64,000 bases of DNA from Brachypterus glaber (lineage: Eukaryota > Arthropoda > Insecta > Coleoptera > Kateretidae): NCBI GenBank assembly GCA_958510825.1, contig OY294049.1, positions 2,232,001 through 2,296,000 on the forward strand, given 5' to 3'. Of the stretch, positions 1-11,224 are shown in pieces. The notes beneath the pieces were generated by a model. That model saw only the letters and a program-made list of their open reading frames with translations, searched no databases and had not been told where the DNA came from. The position numbers and the translations under genes are program-made. Positions within the stretch are counted from its first letter, which is position 1, and each line of letters starts with the position of its first letter.

Positions 1-114
1 TACATACAATTGGGACATTTTATATGGGCCATCATTTAGAGCTAGGGGGTCTAGATTGGAAACATAATTGTTCAACAGACCTCCAAATATTTAAAAAAAA
101 AATAATTACATCTG

Positions 115-603
115 CTAATCTCCATCATCCGATTCTTCACTTGAACTTTGAAAAGTACTGTTATCATGTAAAGGGCATTCAACAGGACAATTACCATTTC
201 TCTGAAAACATTTTTAGTGTAAGCTTATTTTTGCAAATTTTTACCATTTATAAGACTTTTCAGATACTTACATGAAGTCGGTTATGTGTTTCAGCAATAG
301 CTTGAGTTTTTCGTATTTTTTCTAGTAAATCACATTGAATTGCTAGCCGATCTATACATGCTTGACAAATTGTTTTTGGTAAATTATCAAATTTTTCTAC
401 CTAAAATTTATACAGAGTACGTATATTATAAAACACTTAAAATAGATTATTTAAAAACTTACTACAATAGGTAAAAGTTTAATTTTGTCCATCAAACCAA
501 GGCTTTTTGCTCTTTTACTGTAGAGGTGTATAACGATTTTTTTCTGTTCGGAGCATAATCTGCATATAAATCCTGTCATAACCGCTTTCCCATAACTACC
601 CAT
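115..603 (-). CDS. ZAD-domain-only small protein (3 exons)
   Basis: Exons on the minus strand are 603-463, 400-272 and 201-115, joined by GTAAGT donors and TTTTAG/TTTCAG acceptors with all phases 0; introns are 62 and 70 bp. The product is 118 residues. Residues 12-18 read FICRLCS and residues 53-63 read NLPKTICQACI, giving the two CxxC pairs (C14, C17, C59, C62) of a zinc-finger-associated domain (ZAD, zf-AD), the insect dimerisation module normally found at the N-terminus of C2H2 zinc-finger transcription factors. The conserved helix after the second pair is present (DLLEKIRKTQ). The third exon adds only 28 residues, ends in an acidic EESDDGD tail and a TAG stop, so no C2H2 fingers are encoded here. 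Start is the only ATG in frame ahead of the domain. It may be a stand-alone ZAD protein, or the short splice form of a longer gene continuing off the left edge. ZAD identification is firm; the C-terminal end is less so. Confidence 0.83.
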
Positions 604-1195
604 TATTCCTTAATATATAAAATCGTATTTAATTTTAGAAATACAGCATTATTATGGCTTAAAATAATATTTTTTTACTAAATATAATATTTTTTGACAA
701 CCAAATGTCATAACAAAATAGAACGCTACTACCAACATCACAAATTAAAAACAACAACAAAATTACAGGTCCACAAACTTAACAACATATTTTAAATTGT
801 TTTATTTGTTCGATAAATTCATATAGATTGTTATAGGTAGATTAAAATAAATATATTATTATTGAATATTTAATTATGTAAAATCTTTTACGTTTTTTTT
901 TTTATAAAAATAGATCCGTTTTAAAAAATAAATATATAAAAATTGAGGTATGTTATGTTGGTACTAATTGTAGGTTAACCGCCATTGTGACGTTTAAGTT
1001 GGTTTGACATTTTTATTTGGTGATCGTTTTGTTTATAAATTATTATTAAAGTGCATTTTCCCTATTTTTTTTATGAATATTTTCTTTGATAAATATATAT
1101 ATTCTAATATATGACGTCACATGAAGAAATTATTTAAAGCTTTTTTTCTAATATAAATGGTGCATCTTCTACAAATCGTCTTCATGTGAAGAAAA
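604..1195. promoter_or_regulatory. Shared head-to-head promoter region with CRE site
   Basis: These 592 bp separate the start codons of the ZAD gene (leftward) and the sororin-like gene (rightward), so both promoters and 5' UTRs must lie here unless untranslated exons exist elsewhere. A perfect palindromic TGACGTCA (CREB/ATF consensus) sits at 1112-1119, 77 bp before the sororin ATG, followed by CATGAAGAAA; a related CTTCATGTGAAG palindrome lies just before that ATG. No clear TATA box can be singled out in this AT-rich stretch. Confidence 0.5.
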
Positions 1196-4100
1196 ATGGG
1201 ACAAAAGGGTTTAAAACCGACCCAAAATAAAGACAATAAACCTAGTGTGAAAAAGCCTTTTCAAGATTTAACCAACATGAATGTAATATCTACCAGGATG
1301 CAGAAACACAAAAGTATTTTTATACTAAGGGTAAAGAGAACATATCTAATTATCATTGTTTTTCAGGGTCCCAGGATATCAAAGAATCTCAAAAGTCAGT
1401 GACAAGAAAAAAACAATCTGAAGAAGGTAATTTTGGTAAGAATTCAACTTTGCAGTTGTTTGTAATGTTAGAAAAACTGAGTGATTCTGAATGTAGTGTA
1501 GTTAAACAAAATGATATAACTTTGAAAAGGAAAGATGCAGTTCCAGGTACTGTTGAAGCAAATGTGTTGACCAAGAAAAAAAAGATAACCATCAAGAAGC
1601 ATTTGGAGGCAGAAGAATCTAATGAAAATACTAATTCTCTTAGCAAAGAAACCTCTGATGGTGAAATTACCAGAAATAAGAAAACCGTTCCCGATAATAC
1701 TTATATAGATAAAAATAAAAGTAAAAAAATACTCAAAAATAATCATAATGCCAAGACAAGTCACAAATCTGCTAAGGAGGATGTGGGATTGAGGAGTGGA
1801 AACTCAAAGAAAAGCATAAAAGAAAACAAATCTGATCCTGAAATAATGTTAAGAAGAAGCCGGTCTTTAAGTCTTCAAGTAAAGGATACACAAAGTTTAA
1901 AAAGTAAATATGCAAACTCAGAAAATGGTGATAAAAACTCAAAGAAAATTATAAAAGAGAAAAACTCAGATATAATGTCTAAAAATGAAAGTACATCACA
2001 AAGAAAAGATAAAAGAATAACTACATCACAAAGTACAAAAGAAAAACTGGATATTTTATCTCCCATGGCAAACACTTGCAACGATAGTGAAAAGATGGAT
2101 GTTGACATTATTAAAGCCAGTAATATAACTTGTAGAAATAGAGTGAGAAAAGATAAAGATAGTAATTTAATAGGTTCTAAAACAAATACAAGAACTAGAT
2201 CTCAAAACAAGGTTACATCACAAAAAATGGAAGAACAATTTGCATTAAACTCAGTAAAAACAGATAAAAATATTGGAATTACAAATACAAATTTGGAATT
2301 AAAGATAATACCTTGCCTTGAAATAAAAAATTCTGGAGAAATTCAGTCAGTGTCATCAGAAAAGATAACAAGAAGAAAATGTTTAAATAGGCAAGTGGCA
2401 AATGAAAAGGATAGTGTGAATTCACAAAATAAAGAAATAATTCAAAAACAAGATGAGACAAAAAATCAATCTGAAAAGGAAAATACAAAAAATACAAAAC
2501 CTGATTTTCCAAAAAAAGATTTTCCACTTAAGAATAAAGATAATAAAATTACTAAAAAATCTGTAACAACTGCAAGGAAAATAAAAAGCACTAGATCGAA
2601 TAAAGATGGAATTAAAATTAAAGAAAATGCAAAAAATTTGAACCTTGGAAAATCCAAAACAGATCAAACTAAAATTATAAAGGCTGGAAAATGTGAAACT
2701 GAAAATTTGATTGAAAGTGTTGATTTACCCACATCTAAATACTTATCTCAACTTAAAATTGATAATTTCTTTCAAAAAAATTCTGCACCTAAAATTCAGA
2801 AAAAAGTCACATTTCAAACTGTAGAGTCTGAGAAAAACTTAAGAAAACACTCTTATGTAAATTATGCGGAACTCAGTGACAATGGCAATGGCAAAACAGT
2901 ATTAGTAAACAAAGAAAATAAAAAGGAAGATAAAATACCAGTCTATAAACAAAAATTTGCAGAAGAAAAACATATAGAAAAAGAAAACGATAATTTATAT
3001 GAATTTGATTCAGATAGTGAAAAGAAAAAGATCCCAAAAAAGAAGAAAATCGTCCTGAAAAAGAAAAAAGTGGTTACAAAGAAGCAAAACTTAAATGATT
3101 CAGGATCAAAATATGATGAAAAGGTCAATATAGTATTAAAAAATGTTATGAAGAAAATAAACAATAAGAATATGAAAAATTTGGATAAAGTAGTAAAAAT
3201 TGCCCAAAATAATGATATTATCAAAACAAATAATACAGGAACCCAAAAACCTGACCATGCAATTTCAAAAAAACATGAGATTGATTTTCAGAAAATATCA
3301 AAGGATCCGGATACAATTGTTACAGAGCAAATAATTTTGGAACCCTTAGAAACCCACATGGAAAAATCTGTTAATCCACCAATTCAAAGAAAAGAGGACA
3401 GAAATAATCTTGTTTTTCAGAGGGTGCCCAGAAATAATCCTGCTTTTGACAGGCTAGTAAAAACTCCTGTTTTAAATGAAGATATTGAAGAACAATTATC
3501 TTATAATGATGTAGAAGCATTTGATAATGATAATGTAGAGATGCCTGTACTAGATTTTTCTGTCATTAATATTGAGGAGTCCATAAACAATAATTTTGAT
3601 TTTGAGATTGAAAAGGAGCCATCCCCAAAAAGAACAATCAATATTTTAGAAAACAGAGTGTTGAGGCGTTCTGTAGGAGACGCCGATTCCCCCATTGTGT
3701 TTCCCAGAAGACCAAATGCTAACAGTACCATGTTAGTGCGGGAATCCCGGAGCCCTTGGCGTTTAAACGTGAATACGACTAGAAATCCGCATTTCCTGAA
3801 ACTTAAAGGAAACGCTCTACCTTCAATCAGTCAGGAAATAATTCTTGACCATATTGTTGATGATGAAATTGTTAAATCCAATAAAACGCCTAGACATGAA
3901 CCTGAGCCAGCAAAGAAAGATCCTGTACAGAAAAGTATGTTGAATTTTATCTCAAGTTCCATCCATAATTTGGAAAACGAAAACTTGGTAAAGAGTAGCT
4001 TGTTTGATGATCAAGAGTTTAGTCCTATCAAACAGAACAAAATTAGCCCAAGGTCTCCATTAAAGGAGATCACAGATAGAAGTAATCAATTAAACAGTTT

Positions 4101-6744
4101 TTCTACGCCGGTGTTGGTCGAAGGACGACTGACGAGAATTCCAAACTTAAATGTTTCTGCTATAGACAAAAGAAATATGGAAAACGAGCCGAGTCTTTAT
4201 GGGTTTAATACGTTTTCGGAGGAATCAGAAAACGTGGTAAGACAAATTAAACAGTACAAACGTAATCCTTTAGCGAAGCCATCTAGATTTAATGTAAATA
4301 TCAAAAAGAAGCAGCCTGTTGTTCAAAAAGAAAATGTAGAAGAAGAAAATGTACAAGAAGCGGAAAATATAGAAGAAGCGGAAAATGAAGAAGAAGAAGA
4401 AAAGATAGAAGAAGCGGAAAATGTTGAATGTGAAGTTCAAGAAAATGTACAAGTAGACATTGAGGAAGAATTGGAAAAGGACATAAGGTTGTTTGAAGAT
4501 TTGGAGGATCCAACTTCCAACAAGGTAATAATACCGTTTTTATATTACCAGCGCTTGCGCTAAAATAATATACGGTAGTTTCGAATTTTCTAAAATGTTC
4601 AAAATCGTCCTAGACAGAAAATTTTTGGATATAAATTTGTTTCATGGAAAAATAAGCAGCTTTTTTTTCAAATGTCCGTCTGTCCGATGTCACGATTTTT
4701 GTGAACACGATAACTCAAGAACGAATAATCCGATCGACTTGAAATTTTCAGGAAAAATCAAGTTCCCAAAAAAACAAAAAAAAAATATGGGGGGTTAAAC
4801 GTTTTAAAAAATCGAAAAAAACTGAAAGAACATTCCGAATAACGTAACTTTTTTAGAAAAAGTTACTTTTAATATAAGGATCAATTCTGCCAATTTTAAA
4901 AGAAATCCCCTCAAAAACAAAAAAGTTATGGAGGCTTGAACTTAAAAAAATATAATTTTTTTCAATTTTTTTCGTTTTTTTTTAGGTATTTTTTTAAAAA
5001 AATGTATTTTTTTTTTTAATTTTTGGTTTTTCGAAAAAAGATCTTTAAAAAAAAGAAACGTTAAAATTTTTGTTTTATTTTTTTTTGAAAATTATATTTT
5101 TTAAGTATTTGGGAAAATGCAATATACCATTTACTGTGAATAATATACAATATAAGGAAATGCGTAGCATTACATATCTTTACGGCTTGTTTTTTTTTGT
5201 CAATAGAGCGTATGCATTAATTTAATATTATTTCTTTTTAGCCTACAAAATCTTACGATTTAATATTATTTCTTTTTAGCCTACAAAATCTTACGATTCA
5301 AAACGAAAGAAACGGCAACGGATGCTGGCACTAAACACTAGTAATGAAGACAATACAGAAAAGCCCAAAAAACGAAAGAAAGATATGATGACAAAAGAAG
5401 AGGTAAATAATTACACAGGCCCACAAAATAAAAAAGTACCCTGATCTTTTGACGAGACAGGTCTATTCTTATGTATTTGTCATCCATGAATCCAAATTCG
5501 AAGTCCGAAAAGTCGCAGTGATTTTTCGAGAAAAATGCAAAAAACATGTTTTTTTATGTTTTTTTTAGAATTAAAAAAAAACGGAAATTTATAAAAGTAA
5601 TCTGACTACGAATCAAAATACATCGAAAACCATATTTAGTTTTTTTTTCACGAATTTTTGAAAACTGTAGCAGCGCGTAACAGCGCTTCAGCCGAACAAA
5701 AAAAAGTATCTTGATCTGGAGACGAGAGGTATTAGGGTACTTTTTTTATTATGTGGGCCTGTGTTATTGTATATTATTGCTTTACACTAGAAACCCTCTA
5801 GTCAAGAGCTATTTGAACGTCATCACAAAATAAAGGGGGTGATTCTATATCACGAAATATGAAAAACCAACATAGGAACATGTGTGCGGAAATAAGCCCC
5901 AAGGGAACTACGGCCCTTTAAAGATGGACATATTGACTAGGGGAACGTTCAAGTATTACGTAACGCAAATTTTGATCATTTTGGACATTTTTGGTGGCAC
6001 AAAATATACCTTCCTTTATAATTGCATTTTTTTTAAACGGTTGCTCCTACAGTGTTACACTATATGACATTTTTTACTTAAGTTGTGTTAAGCCTTACAC
6101 ATTTTTTCCGTCTAGGCACGTCTTTGGATAGATTAAAAAAAATAAGAACATAAACTAATTGCCCTTATTCATACTAGTATACATGCAAAACCTCGTTGCT
6201 CTAGTTCAAAAGGTAACAAAGTTTATAATTATTAACCCTATTTTTAGTACTATTTTAAAGGGTCGTAACTTTCTTAGGGTTCGTCTCCGGACCTATGTGC
6301 CTATGCTGTTTTTTCATGTTAAGTTATCTAGAATCGATTAATCATTCCCTTCCATTTCCAGAAATAATTTTGTTGGGTGGTAGGTTTAGGGAACGTTCAA
6401 GTATTACGTAACGCAAATTTTGATCATTTTGGACTTTTTAAAAATCCGTTGTTTGTGAAAAATACGTCAAAAAAATTACAGATCCAAATCGAGTTCAAGG
6501 TCGCAAAATTGTTTTTTTATTTGTGGCCCTATACCCTACAAAAATAAACCCAAAATGAAAACTCCCTAAATTATTTCTAGGTAAAACTACCTGACCTCTG
6601 GACTATTATCATATCTTATTATTAATAAGTTATTAATCATTTTATTTGGCCTTTTTATTTTAGGAACTTGCTTTTAAGAAGTGGACGGAGGAATTCAATG
6701 CCACCTGCAATGAAATTGACAAAGTTCAATTAGAAATTGAATAG
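1196..6744 (+). CDS. dmt: Sororin/Dalmatian-like cohesin protector (4 exons)
   Basis: Exons 1196-1313, 1367-4524, 5280-5402 and 6664-6744 join in phase (a split AGG codon at the first junction, then phase 0) to 1159 residues. The first intron is 53 bp. The last exon encodes a C-terminus with a Trp exactly 19 residues from the end and the pattern W-x3-F-N-...-LEIE; vertebrate sororin (CDCA5) ends the same way, ungapped (W-x3-M-N-...-LLVE). Other sororin-like points: a YGF at about residue 984 where sororin has its Pds5-binding FGF, an LPSIS motif near 857, SPRSPLKEI near 928, and several KEN triplets of the kind used by APC/C-Cdh1. Most of exon 2 is lysine/asparagine/glutamate-rich and looks disordered, with an acidic EE-rich run before the third exon. 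Sororin antagonises Wapl on chromatin to keep sister chromatids together; the fly homologue Dalmatian is also very long and additionally recruits PP2A. Without splicing, exon 2 would read to a stop at 4563. The symbol is by homology. Confidence 0.85.
5221..5296 (+). repeat. dmt: 38-bp tandem duplication spanning a 3' splice site
   Basis: Two exact 38-bp copies (5221-5258, 5259-5296) each contain the polypyrimidine tract, the TTTTTAG acceptor and the first 17 bases of exon 3 of the sororin-like gene. Only the downstream acceptor (exon start 5280) keeps the frame; the upstream one adds 38 bases, not a multiple of three, and leads to an early stop. Either a true duplication or a local assembly error. 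Confidence 0.85.
5413..5764. mobile_element. Intronic foldback MITE, ACACAGGCCCAC ends
   Basis: Within sororin intron 3 the left arm (ACACAGGCCCACAAAATAAA, then a GTACCCTGATC block) is matched in reverse at 5715-5764 (GGGTAC block, then TTATGTGGGCCTGTGT). Related ends occur at 36655 and 63325. It has no coding capacity and is a short non-autonomous DNA element. Confidence 0.6.
5936..6440. repeat. Two direct copies of the GGGAACGTTC MITE end
   Basis: Near-identical ~50-bp blocks at 5936-5986 and 6388-6436 (GGGAACGTTCAAG, ATTACGTAACGC, then TTTTGATCATTTTGGAC), both in the same orientation inside sororin intron 3. They match the terminal inverted repeats of the elements at 15178, 34746, 38394 and 44835, so these are solo or truncated ends of that family. 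Confidence 0.6.
6160..6350. repeat. Dispersed repeat, copies near 9617 and 22590
   Basis: The stretch starting GCCCTTATT-ATACTAGTATACAT and running through AAAGGGTCGTAACT and TTAGGGTTCGT to a TGTAGAATCA-like end recurs at about 9617-9800 with roughly 80% identity and, more diverged, at 22590-22780. It is non-coding and its class is unknown. Confidence 0.55.
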
Positions 6745-8740
6745 AAGAAATAAAAGATGATGCTCATAAGTTAACATAAGGCCATACAAAAAATTTTGTT
6801 TATTGTAAGTTTGTATTTATTTTTTTATGCTTTAGTCTTTTTGTAAATTTACATATACACATATGCTTGTAATATTTATAGTAGATATATCTGTAAATAC
6901 AATATTTTTTTATTAAAAGTAAGCTGTAGCTGAGCTGCAGTAGCTCTCTAATAATATTTTACATTTATTAATTTATTGAGTCAATATATTTACATTTTAT
7001 TATTAGGGGTGCTCCGAAGCAATTTTATTTGGGGGGGGGGGAGGCGGACCGAATATCCCCACTGGGCCCCTCAATTTTATATAAATTCTATAAATTTCAG
7101 AAATCTAACACTAATTTTACTCAATTTTATCAAAAAAAAAACAGTGGATTTTCCCAACTGAATAGTGGACTTTCCCAACTCGAGCGTAATTAGGGGGGGG
7201 GGGGGTGGAGATCCCCCTACCCCCCGATGGGACTCCCAAAAAAGTCCAAACCCCTGAGGATTTTTAAAGTTTAACCTCCCAATTTTTTTTTCTTTTTGAA
7301 ATACGTAAAATCTTTGAAAACATTCCCTTGTAATCTTTTCCGGCCTATCTGGTTTAGGGGACGTCCATAATGTATGTCAAGCTGTTTTTTACGATTTTGG
7401 CCCTTATTTCACGTCACGTTAATTTTTTATTTACAAGAATAAAACAATTTTGGTTAAAGAAGTAGGTATATAAAATTAATTTGAAGATATGACTAGATGA
7501 AACGTTGCAAGCACCCTGTCAAAACATCGGCACTATTGTACACTAGAGCCATCTAGTTTGCAAATTTCAAACTAGGTGTTTTGTTTGATTTTAAATTCTG
7601 TATCTTTAAAACATTATATTCCAGCAAAAAACTGTATATAACATTTTTTATATGCTAAAAAAAACCTTTTACTGCTTTAAACGCCAATATCTCGAAAACA
7701 ATGCGTTTTAGGAAAACGTTGTTTATAACATTTTTTGACCAATTTAAAATTATCTTTTATATAAGTGCTAAATTAACCAAATACAATAATAATTGCCTTA
7801 ATTATAAACAAAAAACGCTAAAAATAGGAGTTTTATCCTATTTTTACCCCCTTACCCTCAATCGTTTACCCCCAAAATCTAATCAGCTCTTCGGAATACG
7901 ATAAGAAACAATATGCAAAAAAGTCGATATCTCATGTAGAAATGGAGTTAGAGAGTTTACACCCAGACAGACAGATTTTTTTACTGATTTCGACTCAGAA
8001 TGGTCTAAAACGTCGAGAAATGTGAAAAAAACGTGGTCAAAGATTTTGACTTTTCAGCGAAGATTTCAATACATCGGCACTCTTAGTAGCACTAAGTGCC
8101 GATGTAAAAAAGTTATCAGATGCAGTTTCGTGGTTTGGTTGTTTACTTTTTGGTTATTTACCCCCTTACACTCGTGGGGTGGAGTTAGAAAAAAATTATT
8201 ATCGGATTCAATTTCAGCAACCCCCTATATGTATAACAATTTTTATTGTATTTTCCCCAAAAAGTCCAAATTTCAAGTCTTAGAACGGTCGCAGCCGACA
8301 ACCCCCCCGACGCGTCGCGACGGGTCCATCTCATATTAAATACCGAGAGCCCGCATTGCGGGTTCACTGTAGACTTGTTGAATAACATTGCAAAAATGTA
8401 GTGCGGCTCCTGGGATGAGCGGCTCATCATGAGCCTATATTTATATAGGCGGCAGCGAACGAGTTAAAGCGTTCTTAAGTTATCGTGCCCACAAGATTTC
8501 TTTCGTTTGTTTTTTTTTATTAGACTTTTACAGTTATAATTAGTTGGGTTTTGTTCATTTAAATTATTATTTCATCAAAATTAAATTAAAAAATGTAATG
8601 GAGAAACGTCTGATAAAATGGTAAATATTTTGATAATGATAATGATAACTTTGCTTTTCCACAATGTATGATATGATTTCGCACGCGTATGAAATATGAC
8701 ACTCCCTAAATCGTGTGAAATTTGTCGTTTTCATAAGGAA
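6745..8740. other. 3' flank of sororin gene and unclassified intergenic DNA
   Basis: An AATAAA lies at 6749-6754, only five bases after the sororin stop and probably too close to be the main poly(A) signal; ATTAAA occurs near 6912. Beyond that are G-runs at 7031 and 7193 (typical of decayed hAT ends here), long T/A tracts and short spurious ORFs. I see no supported gene. Confidence 0.5.
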
Positions 8741-9014
8741 TAGTTATTTATGGTACTAGTGGGTAAAGTAAGATATTGCCCATGAGAAAATTAACCTGCG
8801 AGGTGTCAGCCAAGCAGGTTAATTTTTGAGAGGGCAATATCGGTTTACCCATGAGTGCCATATAAGGTTTTATTCAATAAATAGCTTAGAAATTCATATT
8901 TTTATTAAAAATTTTAATGACATTTACAAGAAAATAAGTGACAGTTGATTGGGTAAAATAAATAATTATCCACTGAATAAAGTAAAAGCCACGCGAGGGT
9001 TATTATTGAGTTTA
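8741..9014. repeat. ~275-bp dispersed repeat, second copy at 24006
   Basis: From TAGTTATTTATGGTACTAG to TTATTATTGAGTTTA this matches 24006-24240 closely, but the second copy lacks about 45 bp in the middle, including one arm of a hairpin (ATATTGCCC...GGGCAATAT, with an inner AACCTGC...GCAGGTT). The deletion of exactly one hairpin arm suggests slippage within the palindrome. Confidence 0.65.
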
Positions 9015-10284
9015 ATACAAATGAATGAACTATCGAGTAATTTTCTGAGCATAAATTAAGATGTACGAATGTAACGTACGTAACGACGGAATGACCTCTC
9101 ACAAGACTGGGTGTTTTGTTCAAAATTTTATTGTGTTATTTTTCAAAATTATTAAGATAAATGAATTTTAAAAATAGAATGTGCTTGCTCTGTATCGTTT
9201 TGTCAGCGGTGTTTTTGCATCTATTAATTTTAATCAACGATGCGAAAAACTTGCAATGGAACGAAAAGTGTCTCTTGTCACCATCTGGTTTACTAATTTA
9301 GCGTTAAGTGGGTAAAAAAATTACTGAAAATAAAAAAAAAAATCAGTGAAGGGGTATGTGCAAATAAGCTATCTTCATGAATTCAGCGGAAAAACTAAAG
9401 TTGAATTAGTAGCCCACTTAGCTAAGTTAGCTAAAAACCCCTGGGGCTGCCGGGAGAAAAAGTCCAAACGCGAAACTATCATTAAACAATTCCTTAAAAG
9501 TCTAGCTTTTTAACTGTTTTTAATAATTTTGAGTCTCTGAATTGAAAAATAATATCAGTTTTGCTGTAAAAGTTTTTGTTAAAAAAAACATGCCATGGCA
9601 ATCTATGATAAATTGCCTAATTGCCCTTATTAATACTAGTATACATTCTAAACCTCGTCGCTGTAGCTCAAAGGGCATCAGAGTAAGGAATTAAAAACTA
9701 TATTTTTAATACAATTTTAAAGGGTCGTAACTCTGTTAGGGTTCGTTTACGGACCTATCTTGCTTTTTTCATGTTTTGTAATGTAGAATCATCCCCTACC
9801 GGCCCCCTTTGAACCTCCGGTCCCAGGATAATCGCCCCTTCATGTCCCCCCTCCCTCTTCACTGCCCTGGAACTTGTCAGTAATATTTGTATTATGCAGC
9901 ATTTTTTTAATTAATTTTCAAAGCCTTGAATCAATCGTCCTGCGTTTTTTATTGGCAATAGTATATGTCTTCCTTATGAGAAATTGTTAAGCCTGTTTCC
10001 TGTACCTTGTGCAATCGCTGATAACAAGTTCATTATATGGTACGTGCTGTAAATATGGTGCAGCGGGTAATTAGTCCGATATTTTTACTACGTAAACCTT
10101 CACTACGTAAACCTTCACTACGTTTTTATCGATAAATTGGCAATGAAATAATAATCGTAATTAAAATTTGTTGTTTTTATGACGTTTCATATCGAAAATT
10201 TTATGTTCTTATTCGCTTATTTATTAAGATTACGTGTTTTAGTTTTTTTTTCTGGACAAATTTCGAGAGTTTTTTCTTTTAGAT
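9015..10284. other. Intergenic, repeat fragments only
   Basis: It contains the second copy of the 6160 repeat (about 9617-9800) and a small direct repeat of CACTACGTAAACCTT near 10090. No supported gene is visible. Confidence 0.4.
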
Positions 10285-10322
10285 CTATTCAAATTTCAGT
10301 AGCTATACTGAAATTTGAATAG
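10285..10322. repeat. Short perfect palindrome
   Basis: CTATTCAAATTTCAGT is followed after a few bases by its reverse complement. It sits directly before the larger inverted repeat at 10373-10497. Confidence 0.7.
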
Positions 10323-10372
10323 GATTATCAAGGACAGAAATTTTTAATTTTAAACAAAATTATAAAAATATT

Positions 10373-10497
10373 AATTTATTATTCCATCAATCTATTTTCT
10401 AATCTTGGTACTGAAGAGGACCAGCAGCCCGAAACTGTCAGTCTACCAATATCACACTGTACGATGATTAGAAAATAGATTGATGGAATAATAAATT
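10373..10497. repeat. 32-bp inverted repeat flanking a hammerhead-like core
   Basis: Arms 10373-10404 and 10466-10497 are perfect inverted copies. Between them 10411-10439 reads CTGAAGA, a G/C stem, CGAAAC, then TGTC: the conserved CUGANGA and GAAAC boxes of a hammerhead ribozyme. Similar cores sit in the foldbacks at 23875 and 60612. Penelope-like elements are the family known to carry such motifs. The stem II here is only weakly supported. Confidence 0.45.
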
Positions 10498-10837
10498 GAA
10501 TAGGATTGTTAACCCTATCTAATTACTAGATAGATAGAAGATTACCCTTAGCTAATTAGCTACCGTTTAAACGGTAATTACGTTAAATTTAGCAGTTATT
10601 TAGGTTAAAGGTAACCTTTTCACGTGCTAAGAAAACGATTAAACCAAAATTTATTGTTCAAACTCGGGCGTAATTTCATATTTTTGTTTAAAGCGGCAAA
10701 AAATTGATGACCAAAAATTTAGTATACTAGGCCTTGTCCTTAAGGATGAAAAATATTGTTTTTCTTACCGAGCTCAGCTGGCAATCCCCGTAACCGCCCT
10801 AAAAACAGTTTTCGTTTGTGCATCATACAATATTTTT

Positions 10838-10917
10838 TATTCGATATGTTTTATAAAATAAACTACGCAGTATATTCGCACATCCAATATTCGAATCTGT
10901 TTTGAAAATATTCACTT
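10838..10917. mobile_element. Fragment of the 47653 MITE family
   Basis: The stretch TTTTATAAAATAAACTACGCAGTATATTCGCACATCCAATATTCGAATCTGTTTT matches, in reverse, the internal part of the complete element at 47653-47874 and the copy at 59190-59345. Both terminal repeats are missing. Confidence 0.6.
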
Positions 10918-11224
10918 TTTTTCCGGGGACCTATTAGTTAGTCTTCAGACTCATATAGCCATGGCTATATTCGATGCGCTGATTTCGAAACCTGTTTCCG
11001 TTTTTCTCGATCAGTTCTTTTTTTTTTTAAGATACAGCGCACAGTGTTTGTTTTGCCTATTATACTATTATAGTTGTAGTAAAAAAAAATAATTAACGTC
11101 CAATTAATTTTTTTTTGGGTGGAATGGTTCTCTAAGCCAAAAAGAGCGGATTTTAAATATCTTTATACGACTAATTTTTATACGCAATACTAAGACATGT
11201 GCAGTTTATTAAAAAAAAGAGTTT

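Noticed and set aside
1331..1366. Donor AAGG|GTAAAG at 1331 for sororin exon 1
   Set aside because: It would leave exon 2 out of frame; the donor at 1314 gives a 53-bp intron and the right phase.
1389..4513. Minus-strand frames opposite the sororin exon
   Set aside because: They are shadows of a long K/N/E-rich coding exon; their F/L/I-rich translations are the complement of AAA/AAT/GAA codons.
4525..4563. Read-through end of sororin exon 2 as the true C-terminus
   Set aside because: CAAG|GTAATA is a good donor, and the in-phase downstream exons supply the conserved sororin C-terminus.
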